DNA of 64,000 nucleotides from Pedobacter rhodius (GTDB lineage Bacteria > Bacteroidota > Bacteroidia > Sphingobacteriales > Sphingobacteriaceae), in NCBI RefSeq assembly GCF_027213645.1, contig NZ_JAPWGL010000003.1, forward strand, positions 186,001 through 250,000, given 5' to 3'. Below are positions 8,798 to 16,674 of the stretch, piece after piece. The translations under genes were made by a program, and so were the position numbers. The first letter of the stretch is position 1, and each line of letters opens with the position of its first letter. A model generated the notes under the pieces. That model was not told where the DNA came from and did not search any database. It was given only the letters and a program-made list of their open reading frames with translations.

Positions 8798-9673
8798 ATG
8801 AAAAAACAACTGGCAGTACTTTTCACACTCGTGGCTATCACGATATCGGCTTCAGCACAAAAAGAATATAAGCTGGCTAAAAGCTCAGGTAAGTTAAACT
8901 TAAACATTGGCGGTGCAATTGTAGAAGGCTACAGCGGCAATGAAATTATTTTCAGCATGGCAAAATCTGAAAATGATGTGGTAGATGAAAGGGCAAAGGG
9001 TCTTCGCGTAATCAGCGGATCTGGTTTTGCAGATAATACGGGAATGGGTATCGATGTATCAGAAAAAGGTGATGAAATTAATGTAAATCCGGTTCGAAAA
9101 GGCGTTCTTACGGGAATTGTAACCATTAAAGTACCTCAAAACATTAAAATCGCATTCAATAATACCAATGTTAACCAGGACGAATTAATCTTGAAAAATT
9201 TAAAAAACGAGATTGAAATATCGGTAAGTTATACCAAAATAAAACTGGAGAATAACACCGGTCCGATGAATGTTAAAACGCTTTATGGTTCGGTTGATGC
9301 AATTTTCAACGGCGAGATAAAAGGTCCGGTTTCTATAGTTTCGGTTTATGGCTATGTAGATGTATCTATGCCTGCCACGACAAAAGCAAATGTTGAACTT
9401 GGTACAAGTTATGGTAACTTATATGCAGGCGAAGGATTTAAAATCGCGGTAGAAAAAAGCACAAATGAAAAAACAGAGTCAGCAGGTACAATAAATTCAG
9501 TTCAGGGACTAACAAAAACAACCGGCTATTCCATAAATAGTCAGGGCAGTGTTATTGGTTTAAATTCGTATAGTTCAAGAGACCGGGAAACACTTAAAGG
9601 CAAATTAAATGGTGGGGGTGCAGATGTGATATTAAAATCGAACTATAAAAATGTTTATTTAAGAGAAAAATAA
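8798..9673 (+). CDS. Secreted DUF4097-like beta-repeat protein
   Basis: A 291-residue secreted protein. The signal peptide MKKQLAVLFTLVAITISASA decides the start at 8798; an in-frame ATG at 8777 would add seven residues. The mature part shows repeated beta strands with TLYGSVDAIF, SVYGYVDVSM and TSYGNLYAG units, as in DUF4097/putative-adhesin beta-solenoids. It ends in SNYKNVYLREK. It follows the HEAT protein gene by 27 bp, within the ECF unit. No enzymatic residues are evident. A related protein is encoded immediately downstream. Confidence 0.75.
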   Translation: MKKQLAVLFTLVAITISASAQKEYKLAKSSGKLNLNIGGAIVEGYSGNEIIFSMAKSENDVVDERAKGLRVISGSGFADNTGMGIDVSEKGDEINVNPVRKGVLTGIVTIKVPQNIKIAFNNTNVNQDELILKNLKNEIEISVSYTKIKLENNTGPMNVKTLYGSVDAIFNGEIKGPVSIVSVYGYVDVSMPATTKANVELGTSYGNLYAGEGFKIAVEKSTNEKTESAGTINSVQGLTKTTGYSINSQGSVIGLNSYSSRDRETLKGKLNGGGADVILKSNYKNVYLREK

Positions 9674-9752
9674 AGTCTTGTCGCAAATATTAAACTTCCC
9701 GAACGTAATTTCTTCTTTTTCGGGGCAGGCTCACCTTTTAAAAATCTTAATT

Positions 9753-10487
9753 ATGAAAATATTATTGCTCCGGCTATTTATGGCCTTACTGCCATGCATT
9801 GCCTTTTCTCAAACGAAAATAACGAAGTCGTACCCGGTTGCCAAAGGCCAAATGATTGAGCTGCGGTTCGATTACCCTAACGTTATCCGTGTAAGCACCT
9901 GGGATAAGAATGAAATTTCAATCGAAGCATCAGTTAAGATTAACCAGGGTGAAAATAATGATGCTTTTAGCCTGGTTGAATATTCCGGAAATGGAAAAGT
10001 TTCGATAAGCAATAAACTTGACATGGATAATATTCCTAAAACCTATTTCCTCGTAGAGAATGGCATTAAGACCCGCTTTACAACGAAGGCTGATATGGAT
10101 AATTACAGAAAAGAAAAAACTGGCACAAACAATATCTCCTATTACCAGCAAAAAGATATAGAAGTAACGCTGGATATTAAGGTACCTGCAAATGTAACAA
10201 CCGATTTGGCCTCGGTTTACGGTATAGTAGAACTCCGTAATTTTGACGGGCCAATAAAAGTTGATGCGAAATATGGCGGTATCGATGCCAGCTTAACGGA
10301 GGATAAAATTGGTAAAATTACGTTAACCAATCATTTCGGGAAGATTTACAGTAACCTTAACTTAAAGCCAACAGCACAAAAGGAACAAAACTTTTTTACG
10401 TCAATAACAGCTATGCCTGGTAAAGGCCCAGATTACGACATCAGTTCGAATTATGGAAATATTTACCTGCGCAGTTCGGTTAAATAA
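9753..10487 (+). CDS. Secreted DUF4097-like protein, paralogue of the upstream gene
   Basis: A 244-residue protein with signal peptide MKILLLRLFMALLPCIAFSQ, which sets the start at 9753. The mature part shares the pattern IKVPxN...YGxVELRxFxGPIKVDAKYGGIDA with the preceding protein, and both end in an NYxNxYLR motif, so the two are probably a tandem duplication. The 79-bp spacer has a weak CCCGAA/TTCGGG stem that could modulate read-through. Likely co-regulated with the ECF sigma factor; cell-surface or periplasmic role unknown. Confidence 0.72.
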   Translation: MKILLLRLFMALLPCIAFSQTKITKSYPVAKGQMIELRFDYPNVIRVSTWDKNEISIEASVKINQGENNDAFSLVEYSGNGKVSISNKLDMDNIPKTYFLVENGIKTRFTTKADMDNYRKEKTGTNNISYYQQKDIEVTLDIKVPANVTTDLASVYGIVELRNFDGPIKVDAKYGGIDASLTEDKIGKITLTNHFGKIYSNLNLKPTAQKEQNFFTSITAMPGKGPDYDISSNYGNIYLRSSVK

Positions 10488-10560
10488 TCAACTCGCCGCG
10501 ATGGTGAGGGAAATGTTTTGATTATAGGGAATACCAAATATTCTGATTATAAACCCTCAA

Positions 10561-10594
10561 ATGGGATCTGCAACTGCAGGTTCCATTTTTGTTT
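10561..10594 (+). terminator. Rho-independent terminator of the ECF operon
   Basis: Stem ATGGGATCTGCA / TGCAGGTTCCAT (G-T wobbles only) with a very short loop, followed by TTTTTGTTTT. It lies 73 bp after the second DUF4097-like gene. Confidence 0.75.
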
Positions 10595-10648
10595 TAATTG
10601 GATTGTGCGCAACAATTTAAATAGATTTATTGAATTAAGCAAAGATTA

Positions 10649-10846
10649 TTAACAAGCCTTCTCAAATTGTTCAAAAAGAATTTCCAGACTTGATTTCTCT
10701 TCAAACACTGCCCCGCTTGAAATTTTCTGAACTGGCGTAAATACAGTTAAAGAATTAGAATCAGAATGAATAAATCTGCCTAACTCCGAGATTTTTTCAG
10801 GTGAAAGCCTGAATAACATTACAGGTTTTAATGGTGAATTTGACAT
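10649..10846 (-). CDS. Small hypothetical protein (65 aa)
   Basis: An ATG-initiated 65-residue frame in an otherwise empty stretch. It has no membrane segment or signal peptide; the composition looks protein-like (LFRLSPEKISELGRFIHSDS, FEEKSSLEILFEQFEK). I do not recognise it. It could be a genuine small protein or chance. No clear -7 box precedes it. Confidence 0.4.
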   Translation of the reverse strand: MSNSPLKPVMLFRLSPEKISELGRFIHSDSNSLTVFTPVQKISSGAVFEEKSSLEILFEQFEKAC

Positions 10847-10989
10847 GGCTAAAATAGATTGTTTGGTCGTTCTGCATCGGATACATTTGCATTCCCGATT
10901 TAGCTTTCAAAAATCCCGAAAGATTATGTCTTTTTTAATAAAGACCGTTTCAATTATGTATTGATTTTCAAAATCAGTACAGCAAACTG

Positions 10990-12177
10990 CTATTTACGTT
11001 TTAAATTGGCAATGTAAACAGATGGTGTGGAACCTGTGGCTTTTTTGAAGGCCAGAAAAAAAGTATTTCTTGAAGAGAAACCTGCCTCTTTTGCAATTGC
11101 CTCTAAAGTAAATTGTTTCCAGTCTCCGCTATCCAGCCTTTCCTTAACATACTCAATTCGGAGGTTATTGATATAGCTGTTAAAGTTAACTTTATAATGT
11201 TGGTTAAAGACTTCTGTCAATTTGTGGTTTGGAACATTAATTAAAGATGCAAACTCACTAAGTGTAAGACCTGCCTGCCTGAAAATTTGCTTATCGTTAA
11301 TGAAATTTTCTAAGAGGCCTATCAGGTTGTCATCCACCTTACGTGCTTTAAAATCCGTTTTTTCCGATTTTAGATTAGGTATAATTTTTTCGCCAATTTG
11401 CGGTTCCTTTATTACTCTAATCAACCCGGTTTTATTTAATCCATAAATAAATTCAGGATTTAAAAAGAAGAGAAAACTCAGCGTTAATAAACAAAAGCAC
11501 AATAAAAAAACCAGGTTGCTTTCATTAAGCATAAACCAGGCTTTATGTACGTTATTAAGCACGGAAAAATCAATGGCCAGGATTCCGAAAAATATCAGGC
11601 CGCAAATTGCGGTAAAAAAATAAAGCCATATAACATTTTTATGGTTAATGCTTCTGGTTTTTGAGGCCTTATGTATCAAGTTAACCTGAAGGCAGGTGTA
11701 TACACATGCTGATGCCGGAAAGGCAAGCCAATGTAATGGATTTACAATATACCTGCTTCTGCTGAATGCAAAATTTAAATCTGTTGCAATCCGATCTACA
11801 ATAATTTGCTGCTCAGCATTACTTAACAAATTGTAGGGCAGTACATCTAATATTGCAGGTATAATTAGAATTAAATGCAGGAAATCTTTTCGCCTCAACT
11901 CAGAAAATGATTCGTTTAAAGAACCCCGGATGTAAAGAAATAAACAAGGTGCTATCAGGTAATAAAGTGGAAGCCCCTTATTAAATAACGATGGGTAATT
12001 TCTGATCTCACCAGAGTTTGTAAGCAGGTAAATCAACGCATACCATATAATCCCGGTTACAGAAATTGAAAGTAAAATACTGAGCTGCCTTTTATGATGG
12101 CCATAGAGAAAAAGCTTTACAATAACGACGGAAAAAATAAAAATCGCGCCAATTACGCCTAGAAAAACAGGATTCAA
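10990..12177 (-). CDS. Membrane-anchored AraC-family transcriptional regulator
   Basis: A 395-residue protein whose first 245 residues form about seven hydrophobic helices. An AraC/XylS DNA-binding domain follows at the C-terminus (about 295-392; FNSYINNLRIEYVKERL, FTLEAIAKEAGFSSRNTFFLAFKKATGSTPS written here as separate motifs: first helix-turn-helix around LSEFASLINV, second around EAGFSSRNTF). Such 7TM-HTH proteins are common in Bacteroidota and presumably sense an extracellular or membrane signal. It is monocistronic, divergent from the OmpA-type lipoprotein. The ligand and targets cannot be deduced. Confidence 0.9.
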   Translation of the reverse strand: MNPVFLGVIGAIFIFSVVIVKLFLYGHHKRQLSILLSISVTGIIWYALIYLLTNSGEIRNYPSLFNKGLPLYYLIAPCLFLYIRGSLNESFSELRRKDFLHLILIIPAILDVLPYNLLSNAEQQIIVDRIATDLNFAFSRSRYIVNPLHWLAFPASACVYTCLQVNLIHKASKTRSINHKNVIWLYFFTAICGLIFFGILAIDFSVLNNVHKAWFMLNESNLVFLLCFCLLTLSFLFFLNPEFIYGLNKTGLIRVIKEPQIGEKIIPNLKSEKTDFKARKVDDNLIGLLENFINDKQIFRQAGLTLSEFASLINVPNHKLTEVFNQHYKVNFNSYINNLRIEYVKERLDSGDWKQFTLEAIAKEAGFSSRNTFFLAFKKATGSTPSVYIANLKRK

Positions 12178-12206
12178 GATTTAAAAATTAAGTATCAGGG
12201 ACAAAG

Positions 12207-12214
12207 CAAAAATA
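12207..12214 (-). promoter_or_regulatory. -7 box TATTTTTG of the AraC-type gene
   Basis: On the minus strand TATTTTTG fits the Bacteroidota -7 consensus TAnnTTTG, 30 bp upstream of the ATG at 12177. No convincing -33 TTTG was found. Confidence 0.4.
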
Positions 12215-12406
12215 ATAATAAAATATCGAGCGAGGCAGAATTTAACATAACTTTTAGATAGGGTTAAATAGTATAGATATTTATTTAAACGTTTGGTATT
12301 TGCTTGATAACGAGCCGTGGCCGCATTGATTTTAACGCTATTATAACTTATTTAAAAAAATTCCGTTATTATTATCAAAATCAGATTTCAGTTAAACCTT
12401 AAAAAA

Positions 12407-12940
12407 ATGAACTTAATTAAAAACTATTTATTTACTGCGCTCATCGGATTATCGGTTATAACCATGTATTCATGTAAGGCGAAGAAAATGGTAGCCAAGC
12501 CTGATCCCGCTCCGGTTGCAAAACCTGTACCACCTGTAGAAGAAAAGAAACCGGAACCTGCTCCTCAGAAAGAAGCCGAACAACCTGCCCCGACTGAGAA
12601 ACCTGATTTCAATTTAGATAATATTCAGTTTGAATTTAACTCTGCTGTGTTGAAAACTGCTTCATTTGCTATTTTAGATAAGGCCGTAACCGAAATGAAA
12701 AAATCACCTGATACGAAATTTGTGTTAAACGGCTATTCATCTGCGGAAGGAACTCCTGAACATAATATGTCGCTGTCTGTCGACAGGGCAAATTCCGTAA
12801 AATCTTATTTTGTAAATGCTGGGCTTAAAGCGTCAAATTTTACAATTGTTGGTCATGGCGAAAAAGACCCGATAAGTAGTAATGATAGCGAAGAAGGCCG
12901 AATGATAAACAGAAGAACCGAAATTAAAGTTCAGAATTAA
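12407..12940 (+). CDS. OmpA-family peptidoglycan-associated lipoprotein
   Basis: A 177-residue protein with a lipoprotein signal ending MYSC (lipidated Cys near residue 23), a Pro/Glu/Lys-rich linker (residues about 35-65) and a C-terminal OmpA domain: IQFEFNSAVLK, LNGYSSAEGTPEHNMSLSVD, VDRANSVKSYF and the closing NRRTEIKV. The OmpA domain binds the diaminopimelate part of peptidoglycan, so the protein should tether the outer membrane to the wall. It is monocistronic; the long 3' flank carries palindromes rather than genes. Confidence 0.9.
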   Translation: MNLIKNYLFTALIGLSVITMYSCKAKKMVAKPDPAPVAKPVPPVEEKKPEPAPQKEAEQPAPTEKPDFNLDNIQFEFNSAVLKTASFAILDKAVTEMKKSPDTKFVLNGYSSAEGTPEHNMSLSVDRANSVKSYFVNAGLKASNFTIVGHGEKDPISSNDSEEGRMINRRTEIKVQN

Positions 12941-13100
12941 TGCTCTTAAACTTTTTTAAAATTTAGAGTATTTAATTCATCATCTGGTAGCTATCGACCT
13001 GTGGAATAAAAACTTAGGAATCAGGTTAACGGAGATATAACACAAACTCGTTTCGTAGATTTTTTACTCTTTGTTTTTTTTATTAAAAACTTTTGAACTA

Positions 13101-13123
13101 TCGGTTGGTGCCTCATCGACCGA
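13101..13123. repeat. Degenerate member of the GAGGA-loop palindrome family
   Basis: TCGGTTGG and TCGACCGA pair over eight bases, with wobbles, around TGCCTCA, which is the loop sequence in inverse orientation. It lies 12 bp from the perfect copy at 13136-13158. Confidence 0.5.
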
Positions 13124-13135
13124 AACTTAACTTAG

Positions 13136-13158
13136 CTGGTTGGTGAGACACCAACCAG
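13136..13158. repeat. Palindrome CTGGTTGGTG-AGA-CACCAACCAG
   Basis: Perfect 10-base arms around the loop AGA. Compared with 5978-6001, arm bases differ on both sides so that pairing is kept. Confidence 0.75.
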
Positions 13159-13440
13159 TAGAGTAAAAAACTCAGTCCTTCAGTTCGCATTCCGAAAAGT
13201 CGTCATCCATTATTGGTCTGTTGGAAACCAGTAGAGCGACTTGCCGTTTATTATCTGATAGCTACCAGATGAGGTTCTCAAAAGCTGTCTTAAATAAGTT
13301 GTCACTTAACAAACCCCATTTACTGGTCAAATGTGGCTGTTTGTGCTGTGAACCAGATATCTGCCATGATATTTTTTGTCATAAAATTAAAAGCTATATA
13401 TAATTTACAATCTTTAGTGTAAAATAGTAGTCGAATTAAA

Positions 13441-13448
13441 TAACTTTG
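13441..13448 (+). promoter_or_regulatory. -7 box TAACTTTG of the ebo cluster
   Basis: Perfect TAnnTTTG match 48 bp before the first ATG of the cluster, with a TTTAG about 23 bp upstream as a weak -33 element. No other promoter-like box was seen inside the tightly spaced cluster, so it probably drives all seven genes. Confidence 0.55.
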
Positions 13449-13496
13449 TTTATCAAACAAAATCGATTTAGCTTATTCTTTAGAAATATTTTTTAA

Positions 13497-13877
13497 ATGA
13501 TTTTAATCATACTTAATGTAATTTTCTGCATTTCATTTATAGGTTTTGCCTACGTGAACCTTAACGATAAAGACTCTTGGCTTTGGGTTCCAATTTATAT
13601 GGCTGCCGCAATTTGCTGCGGGTTGGCTGCTGCGGGTTTGTTTTACCCTTACGTTTACCTGGCTTTAATTGTGTTTTACCTGATTTATGCAACAAAAATT
13701 TTCTTCGCTAAAGATGGTGTTCGCGATTGGATAACCAAATACAATAAACCCAGCCTGGTTGAAAGTATGCAGGCGACAAAACCTTACATAGAGCAAACCA
13801 GGGAGTTTTTCGGATTGCTTATTATTGCAGGTGCCTTGCTGATAAATTATCTGGTTTCGGCAGGGGTTTTTGCATAA
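13497..13877 (+). CDS. TMEM220-like small membrane protein heading the ebo cluster
   Basis: A 126-residue protein with about four hydrophobic helices. The start (ISFIGFAYVNLNDKDSWLWV) and the end (TREFFGLLIIAGALLI) resemble the conserved parts of the TMEM220 family, in which an NDPD/NDxD motif follows helix one. It precedes eboA by 17 bp and appears to be the first gene of the operon. Biochemical role unknown; a membrane partner for the ebo pathway is plausible but is inference. Confidence 0.75.
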   Translation: MILIILNVIFCISFIGFAYVNLNDKDSWLWVPIYMAAAICCGLAAAGLFYPYVYLALIVFYLIYATKIFFAKDGVRDWITKYNKPSLVESMQATKPYIEQTREFFGLLIIAGALLINYLVSAGVFA

Positions 13878-13894
13878 AATAAAATGTGTTTGTT

Positions 13895-14725
13895 ATGGCG
13901 ATTAGTGATGGCTTCGGAAATATAAATGAACTGCTTTTAAACATCATAAAAGATAACCTCGAGGATGCTGCATTTGAATGGCTTATAAAGGCCGGTTCGG
14001 CAAACGAAATCGATAAACTGGGGCAGTCCTTTGTGATGCTTCCCCGTAAAACCGGAAAACCTGCTCTACGCATTTCCGAAGTACAAAAAAAACAACTCGA
14101 AGAATCGGGCATAAGTTACCTAACCAGCTGGAGCATCGACCGGCTGTCAAGAGTTTGGTTGCTAGGCGTGCAGAGTTTTGCTGATACAGAAAAGTCTCAC
14201 CCTGTAATTGAAAATTTATTTTTGTCGGCCGAGGTGAATGAAGCCGTTGCTTTATATTCGGCATTGCCATTTTTAGCTAAGCCCGAAACCTGGGTAAAAA
14301 GATGTGCCGAAGGCATCAGAAGTAATATTGGCTCAGTATTGGAAGCCATTATGGAAAACAATCCTTATCCTGCAAAATACCTCAACGAAGCCGCTTGGAA
14401 TCAGCTGGTTTTAAAAGCCTTTTTTACAGAAAAAGACATCAACAAAATAAATGGTTTGGATGGGCGTGCGAACGAACAACTGGCTTTAACCTTAAGCGAT
14501 TATGCCCGTGAACGTTATGCCGCCGGGCGGCAAATAAACCCGCAGCTGTGGCGTTTGGTCGCTCCTTTTATTAACGACCAGATTTTCGAAGCAATTAAAA
14601 TCGGTTTAACTAATCAGGATAAAGAAGAACATAACGCGATTGCGCTTGCCATTTCTGCGTCTGATTATGAACCGGCAAAAGTATATATCAGTCAAATTCC
14701 CGAACTTAGTCAGTTAAGTAAATAG
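13895..14725 (+). CDS. eboA: EboA-like protein
   Basis: A 276-residue soluble, probably all-helical protein with no signal peptide. I recognise it by length, by segments such as WSIDRLSRVWLLG and RCAEGIRSNIGSVLEAIMEN, and above all by its position before genes matching eboB-F in order. The ATG at 13895 was chosen; a GTG three codons upstream is possible. The EboA family has no established enzymatic activity; in cyanobacteria the ebo cluster has been linked to moving a scytonemin precursor to the periplasm. The substrate here is unknown. Confidence 0.85.
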   Translation: MAISDGFGNINELLLNIIKDNLEDAAFEWLIKAGSANEIDKLGQSFVMLPRKTGKPALRISEVQKKQLEESGISYLTSWSIDRLSRVWLLGVQSFADTEKSHPVIENLFLSAEVNEAVALYSALPFLAKPETWVKRCAEGIRSNIGSVLEAIMENNPYPAKYLNEAAWNQLVLKAFFTEKDINKINGLDGRANEQLALTLSDYARERYAAGRQINPQLWRLVAPFINDQIFEAIKIGLTNQDKEEHNAIALAISASDYEPAKVYISQIPELSQLSK

Positions 14726-14761
14726 GTCTAAGGATTTGACTCCAAATTAAATTTTTATAAA

Positions 14762-15748
14762 ATGTGCTGCAGCAATTCAATAGAAAGAGATAAAGCGACG
14801 ATGGGTAAACCCAAAGCGTTTGATATAAGTGCCGTTAAGGGAATGAAGTTTTTTGATCCGCATGTGCACATGACTTCCCGCACAACCGATGATTACCAGG
14901 CCATGGCCGATGCCGGGGTTGTTGCATTGATTGAACCTGCTTTTTGGCTGGGGCAGCCACGTACCGGTTTAGATAGTTTCAGGGATTATTACAGCAGCCT
15001 TATCGGTTGGGAAAGATTTCGTTCCTCACAATTTGGGATTAAGCATTATTGTACCATTGGTTTAAACTCCCGCGAGGCAAACAATGAAGCGCTTGCCGAG
15101 CAGGTTATGGAAATTTTGCCTTTGTTTATTTATAAAGAAGGCGTTGTTGGTATTGGTGAAATCGGTTTCGACGACCAGACTGCTGCCGAAGAAAAATATT
15201 ATCGCCAGCAACTGGAGTTGGCAAAAGAGGCCGGCCTTCCTGTTCAGGTTCATACACCGCACCGCGATAAGAAAAAAGGCACACAACGCAGCATGGATAT
15301 TGCTTTGGAACATGGTTTAGATCCTTACCAAATCATCATCGACCATAATAATGAAGAAACGGTAAAAGAAGTTTTAGACAGAGGCTTTTTCGCGGCCTTC
15401 ACCATTTACCCTTTTACCAAAATGGGTAACGAACGTATGGTTGAAATCGTTAAACAATATGGTTCAGAACGCATTATGGTAAACTCTGCCGCTGATTGGG
15501 GCATCAGCGATCCGTTAGCCGTGCCTAAAACTGCTGCTTTAATGAAATTGAAAGGCATCAGCGATGCAGCTATCGAATTGGTCACTTATCGCAATGCAAT
15601 TACAGCCTTTGCGCAAAGCGGACAAATAGATGAAGCTGATTTTACGGCTCCGAAAAATATTGATCAAACAGAAAAATTCGAAGGCAATACCATTTTACGC
15701 GGTGGCCAACAACCACGTACAGATAAGTCTTCCATCATCATCAGCTAA
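14762..15748 (+). CDS. eboB: EboB-like TatD-family metal-dependent hydrolase
   Basis: A 328-residue TIM-barrel hydrolase. The putative metal ligands are all present: DPHVH (residues 32-36), the Glu of GIGEIGFD, His in VQVHTPH, His in IIIDHN and Asp in NSAADWG. This is the TatD/amidohydrolase pattern. The ATG at 14762 gives a short Cys-containing leader (MCCSNS); an in-frame ATG at 14801 is an alternative start. It lies 36 bp after eboA and 6 bp before eboC. The chemistry in the ebo pathway is undefined. Confidence 0.9.
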   Translation: MCCSNSIERDKATMGKPKAFDISAVKGMKFFDPHVHMTSRTTDDYQAMADAGVVALIEPAFWLGQPRTGLDSFRDYYSSLIGWERFRSSQFGIKHYCTIGLNSREANNEALAEQVMEILPLFIYKEGVVGIGEIGFDDQTAAEEKYYRQQLELAKEAGLPVQVHTPHRDKKKGTQRSMDIALEHGLDPYQIIIDHNNEETVKEVLDRGFFAAFTIYPFTKMGNERMVEIVKQYGSERIMVNSAADWGISDPLAVPKTAALMKLKGISDAAIELVTYRNAITAFAQSGQIDEADFTAPKNIDQTEKFEGNTILRGGQQPRTDKSSIIIS

Positions 15749-15754
15749 ATAGAA

Positions 15755-16639
15755 TTGGGAAAATTAGTCGCTTATTTGCGCATTATGCGCCCGGCAAACA
15801 TCGTAACATCCGTTGCCGATATTCTTGCAGGTATAGCCATTTCCGGCGTGCTGATTAGCAGCGTAACTATGCCCTGGTTTACTATCGTTTGTCTTTGCCT
15901 TTCTACCGCCTGCCTGTATGGCGGAGGTATCGTTTTTAACGATGTTTTTGATGCCGGGCTGGATAAAATCGAAAGACCCGAGCGTGCCATTCCAAGTGGA
16001 GTAATCAGTTTAACAAACGCTACCATTTTAGGAACGCTTTTGCTGGTTTCGGGAATTGCACTTGCCTCGGTAACCAGCTTAACTTCTGGCTTACTCGCCT
16101 TTGGTGTGAGTTGCTTTGCACTGTTGTACAACAAAGTCGGTAAACACCATCCTTTTTTCGGTCCGCTGAGTATGGGAATTTGCCGTGGTTTAAACTTATT
16201 GCTAGGTTTAAGCATTGTGCCCGAAATGCTGCATCAACATTACTTTTTGGCAATAATTCCGGTAATTTATATTTTTTCAATCACAATGACCAGCAGAGGT
16301 GAAGTGCATGGTGGCAACACGAAAAACCTTTATATTGCTGCAGGTTTATATGCAATTGTTATAGGCGCAATCGCCTGGTTTACTTTTGTAAACGAACGAT
16401 TATTATGGTCGTTACTTTTTCTTTTACCTTTCGGCTGGATGATTTTCAAGCCCTTATCCAAAGCCATTAAAAACCCGATTGGTAAAAATATTGGTGGTGC
16501 CGTAAAAGCCGGCGTTATCTCCTTAATTTTAATGGACGCCGCCTGGGCTGTAACTTTTGATGTACTGGTTCTAGCCTTTATCATTGCTGCACTATTGCCC
16601 TTATCTTTGTGGCTCTCTAAATTATTCGCAGTTACCTGA
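15755..16639 (+). CDS. eboC: EboC-like UbiA-superfamily prenyltransferase
   Basis: A 294-residue membrane protein with about eight to nine helices. The first Asp-rich motif is intact (NDVFDAGLDKIERPERAIPSG split as NDVFDAGLD and RPERAIPSG, residues about 68-88). The second Asp-rich motif usual in UbiA enzymes is not visible; its place is taken by MTSRGEVHGGNTKN. No ATG is available near the 5' end; the start is TTG at 15755, six bases after eboB. UbiA enzymes attach polyprenyl groups to aromatic or other acceptors; neither donor nor acceptor can be predicted here. Confidence 0.88.
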   Translation: MGKLVAYLRIMRPANIVTSVADILAGIAISGVLISSVTMPWFTIVCLCLSTACLYGGGIVFNDVFDAGLDKIERPERAIPSGVISLTNATILGTLLLVSGIALASVTSLTSGLLAFGVSCFALLYNKVGKHHPFFGPLSMGICRGLNLLLGLSIVPEMLHQHYFLAIIPVIYIFSITMTSRGEVHGGNTKNLYIAAGLYAIVIGAIAWFTFVNERLLWSLLFLLPFGWMIFKPLSKAIKNPIGKNIGGAVKAGVISLILMDAAWAVTFDVLVLAFIIAALLPLSLWLSKLFAVT

Positions 16640-16674
16640 TTTTCTTAATTTATCAAAAAGATTCTCCAATTTAT

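Larger units (their letters stand above)
12980..13272. repeat. Concentric imperfect palindrome (MITE-like), 16-bp perfect outer arms
   Basis: Outer arms TCATCTGGTAGCTATC (12980-12995) and GATAGCTACCAGATGA (13257-13272) are perfectly complementary. Inside, GTAGATTTTTTACTC (about 13055) faces GAGTAAAAAACTC (about 13161), and two hairpins flank the centre near 13127. No transposase or open frame is included. Confidence 0.65.
12941..13496. other. 556-bp gene-free palindromic region upstream of ebo
   Basis: No convincing gene. It contains a roughly 290-bp set of concentric inverted repeats (12980-13272), two small hairpins inside it and, at the right end, the promoter of the ebo cluster. A 60-codon frame with a TTG start at 13221 is considered spurious. 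Confidence 0.75.

Noticed and set aside
13221..13403. 60-codon Cys-rich frame starting with TTG upstream of ebo
   Set aside because: It lies within the palindromic region, has no upstream signal and its composition reflects the repeats. No known motif.
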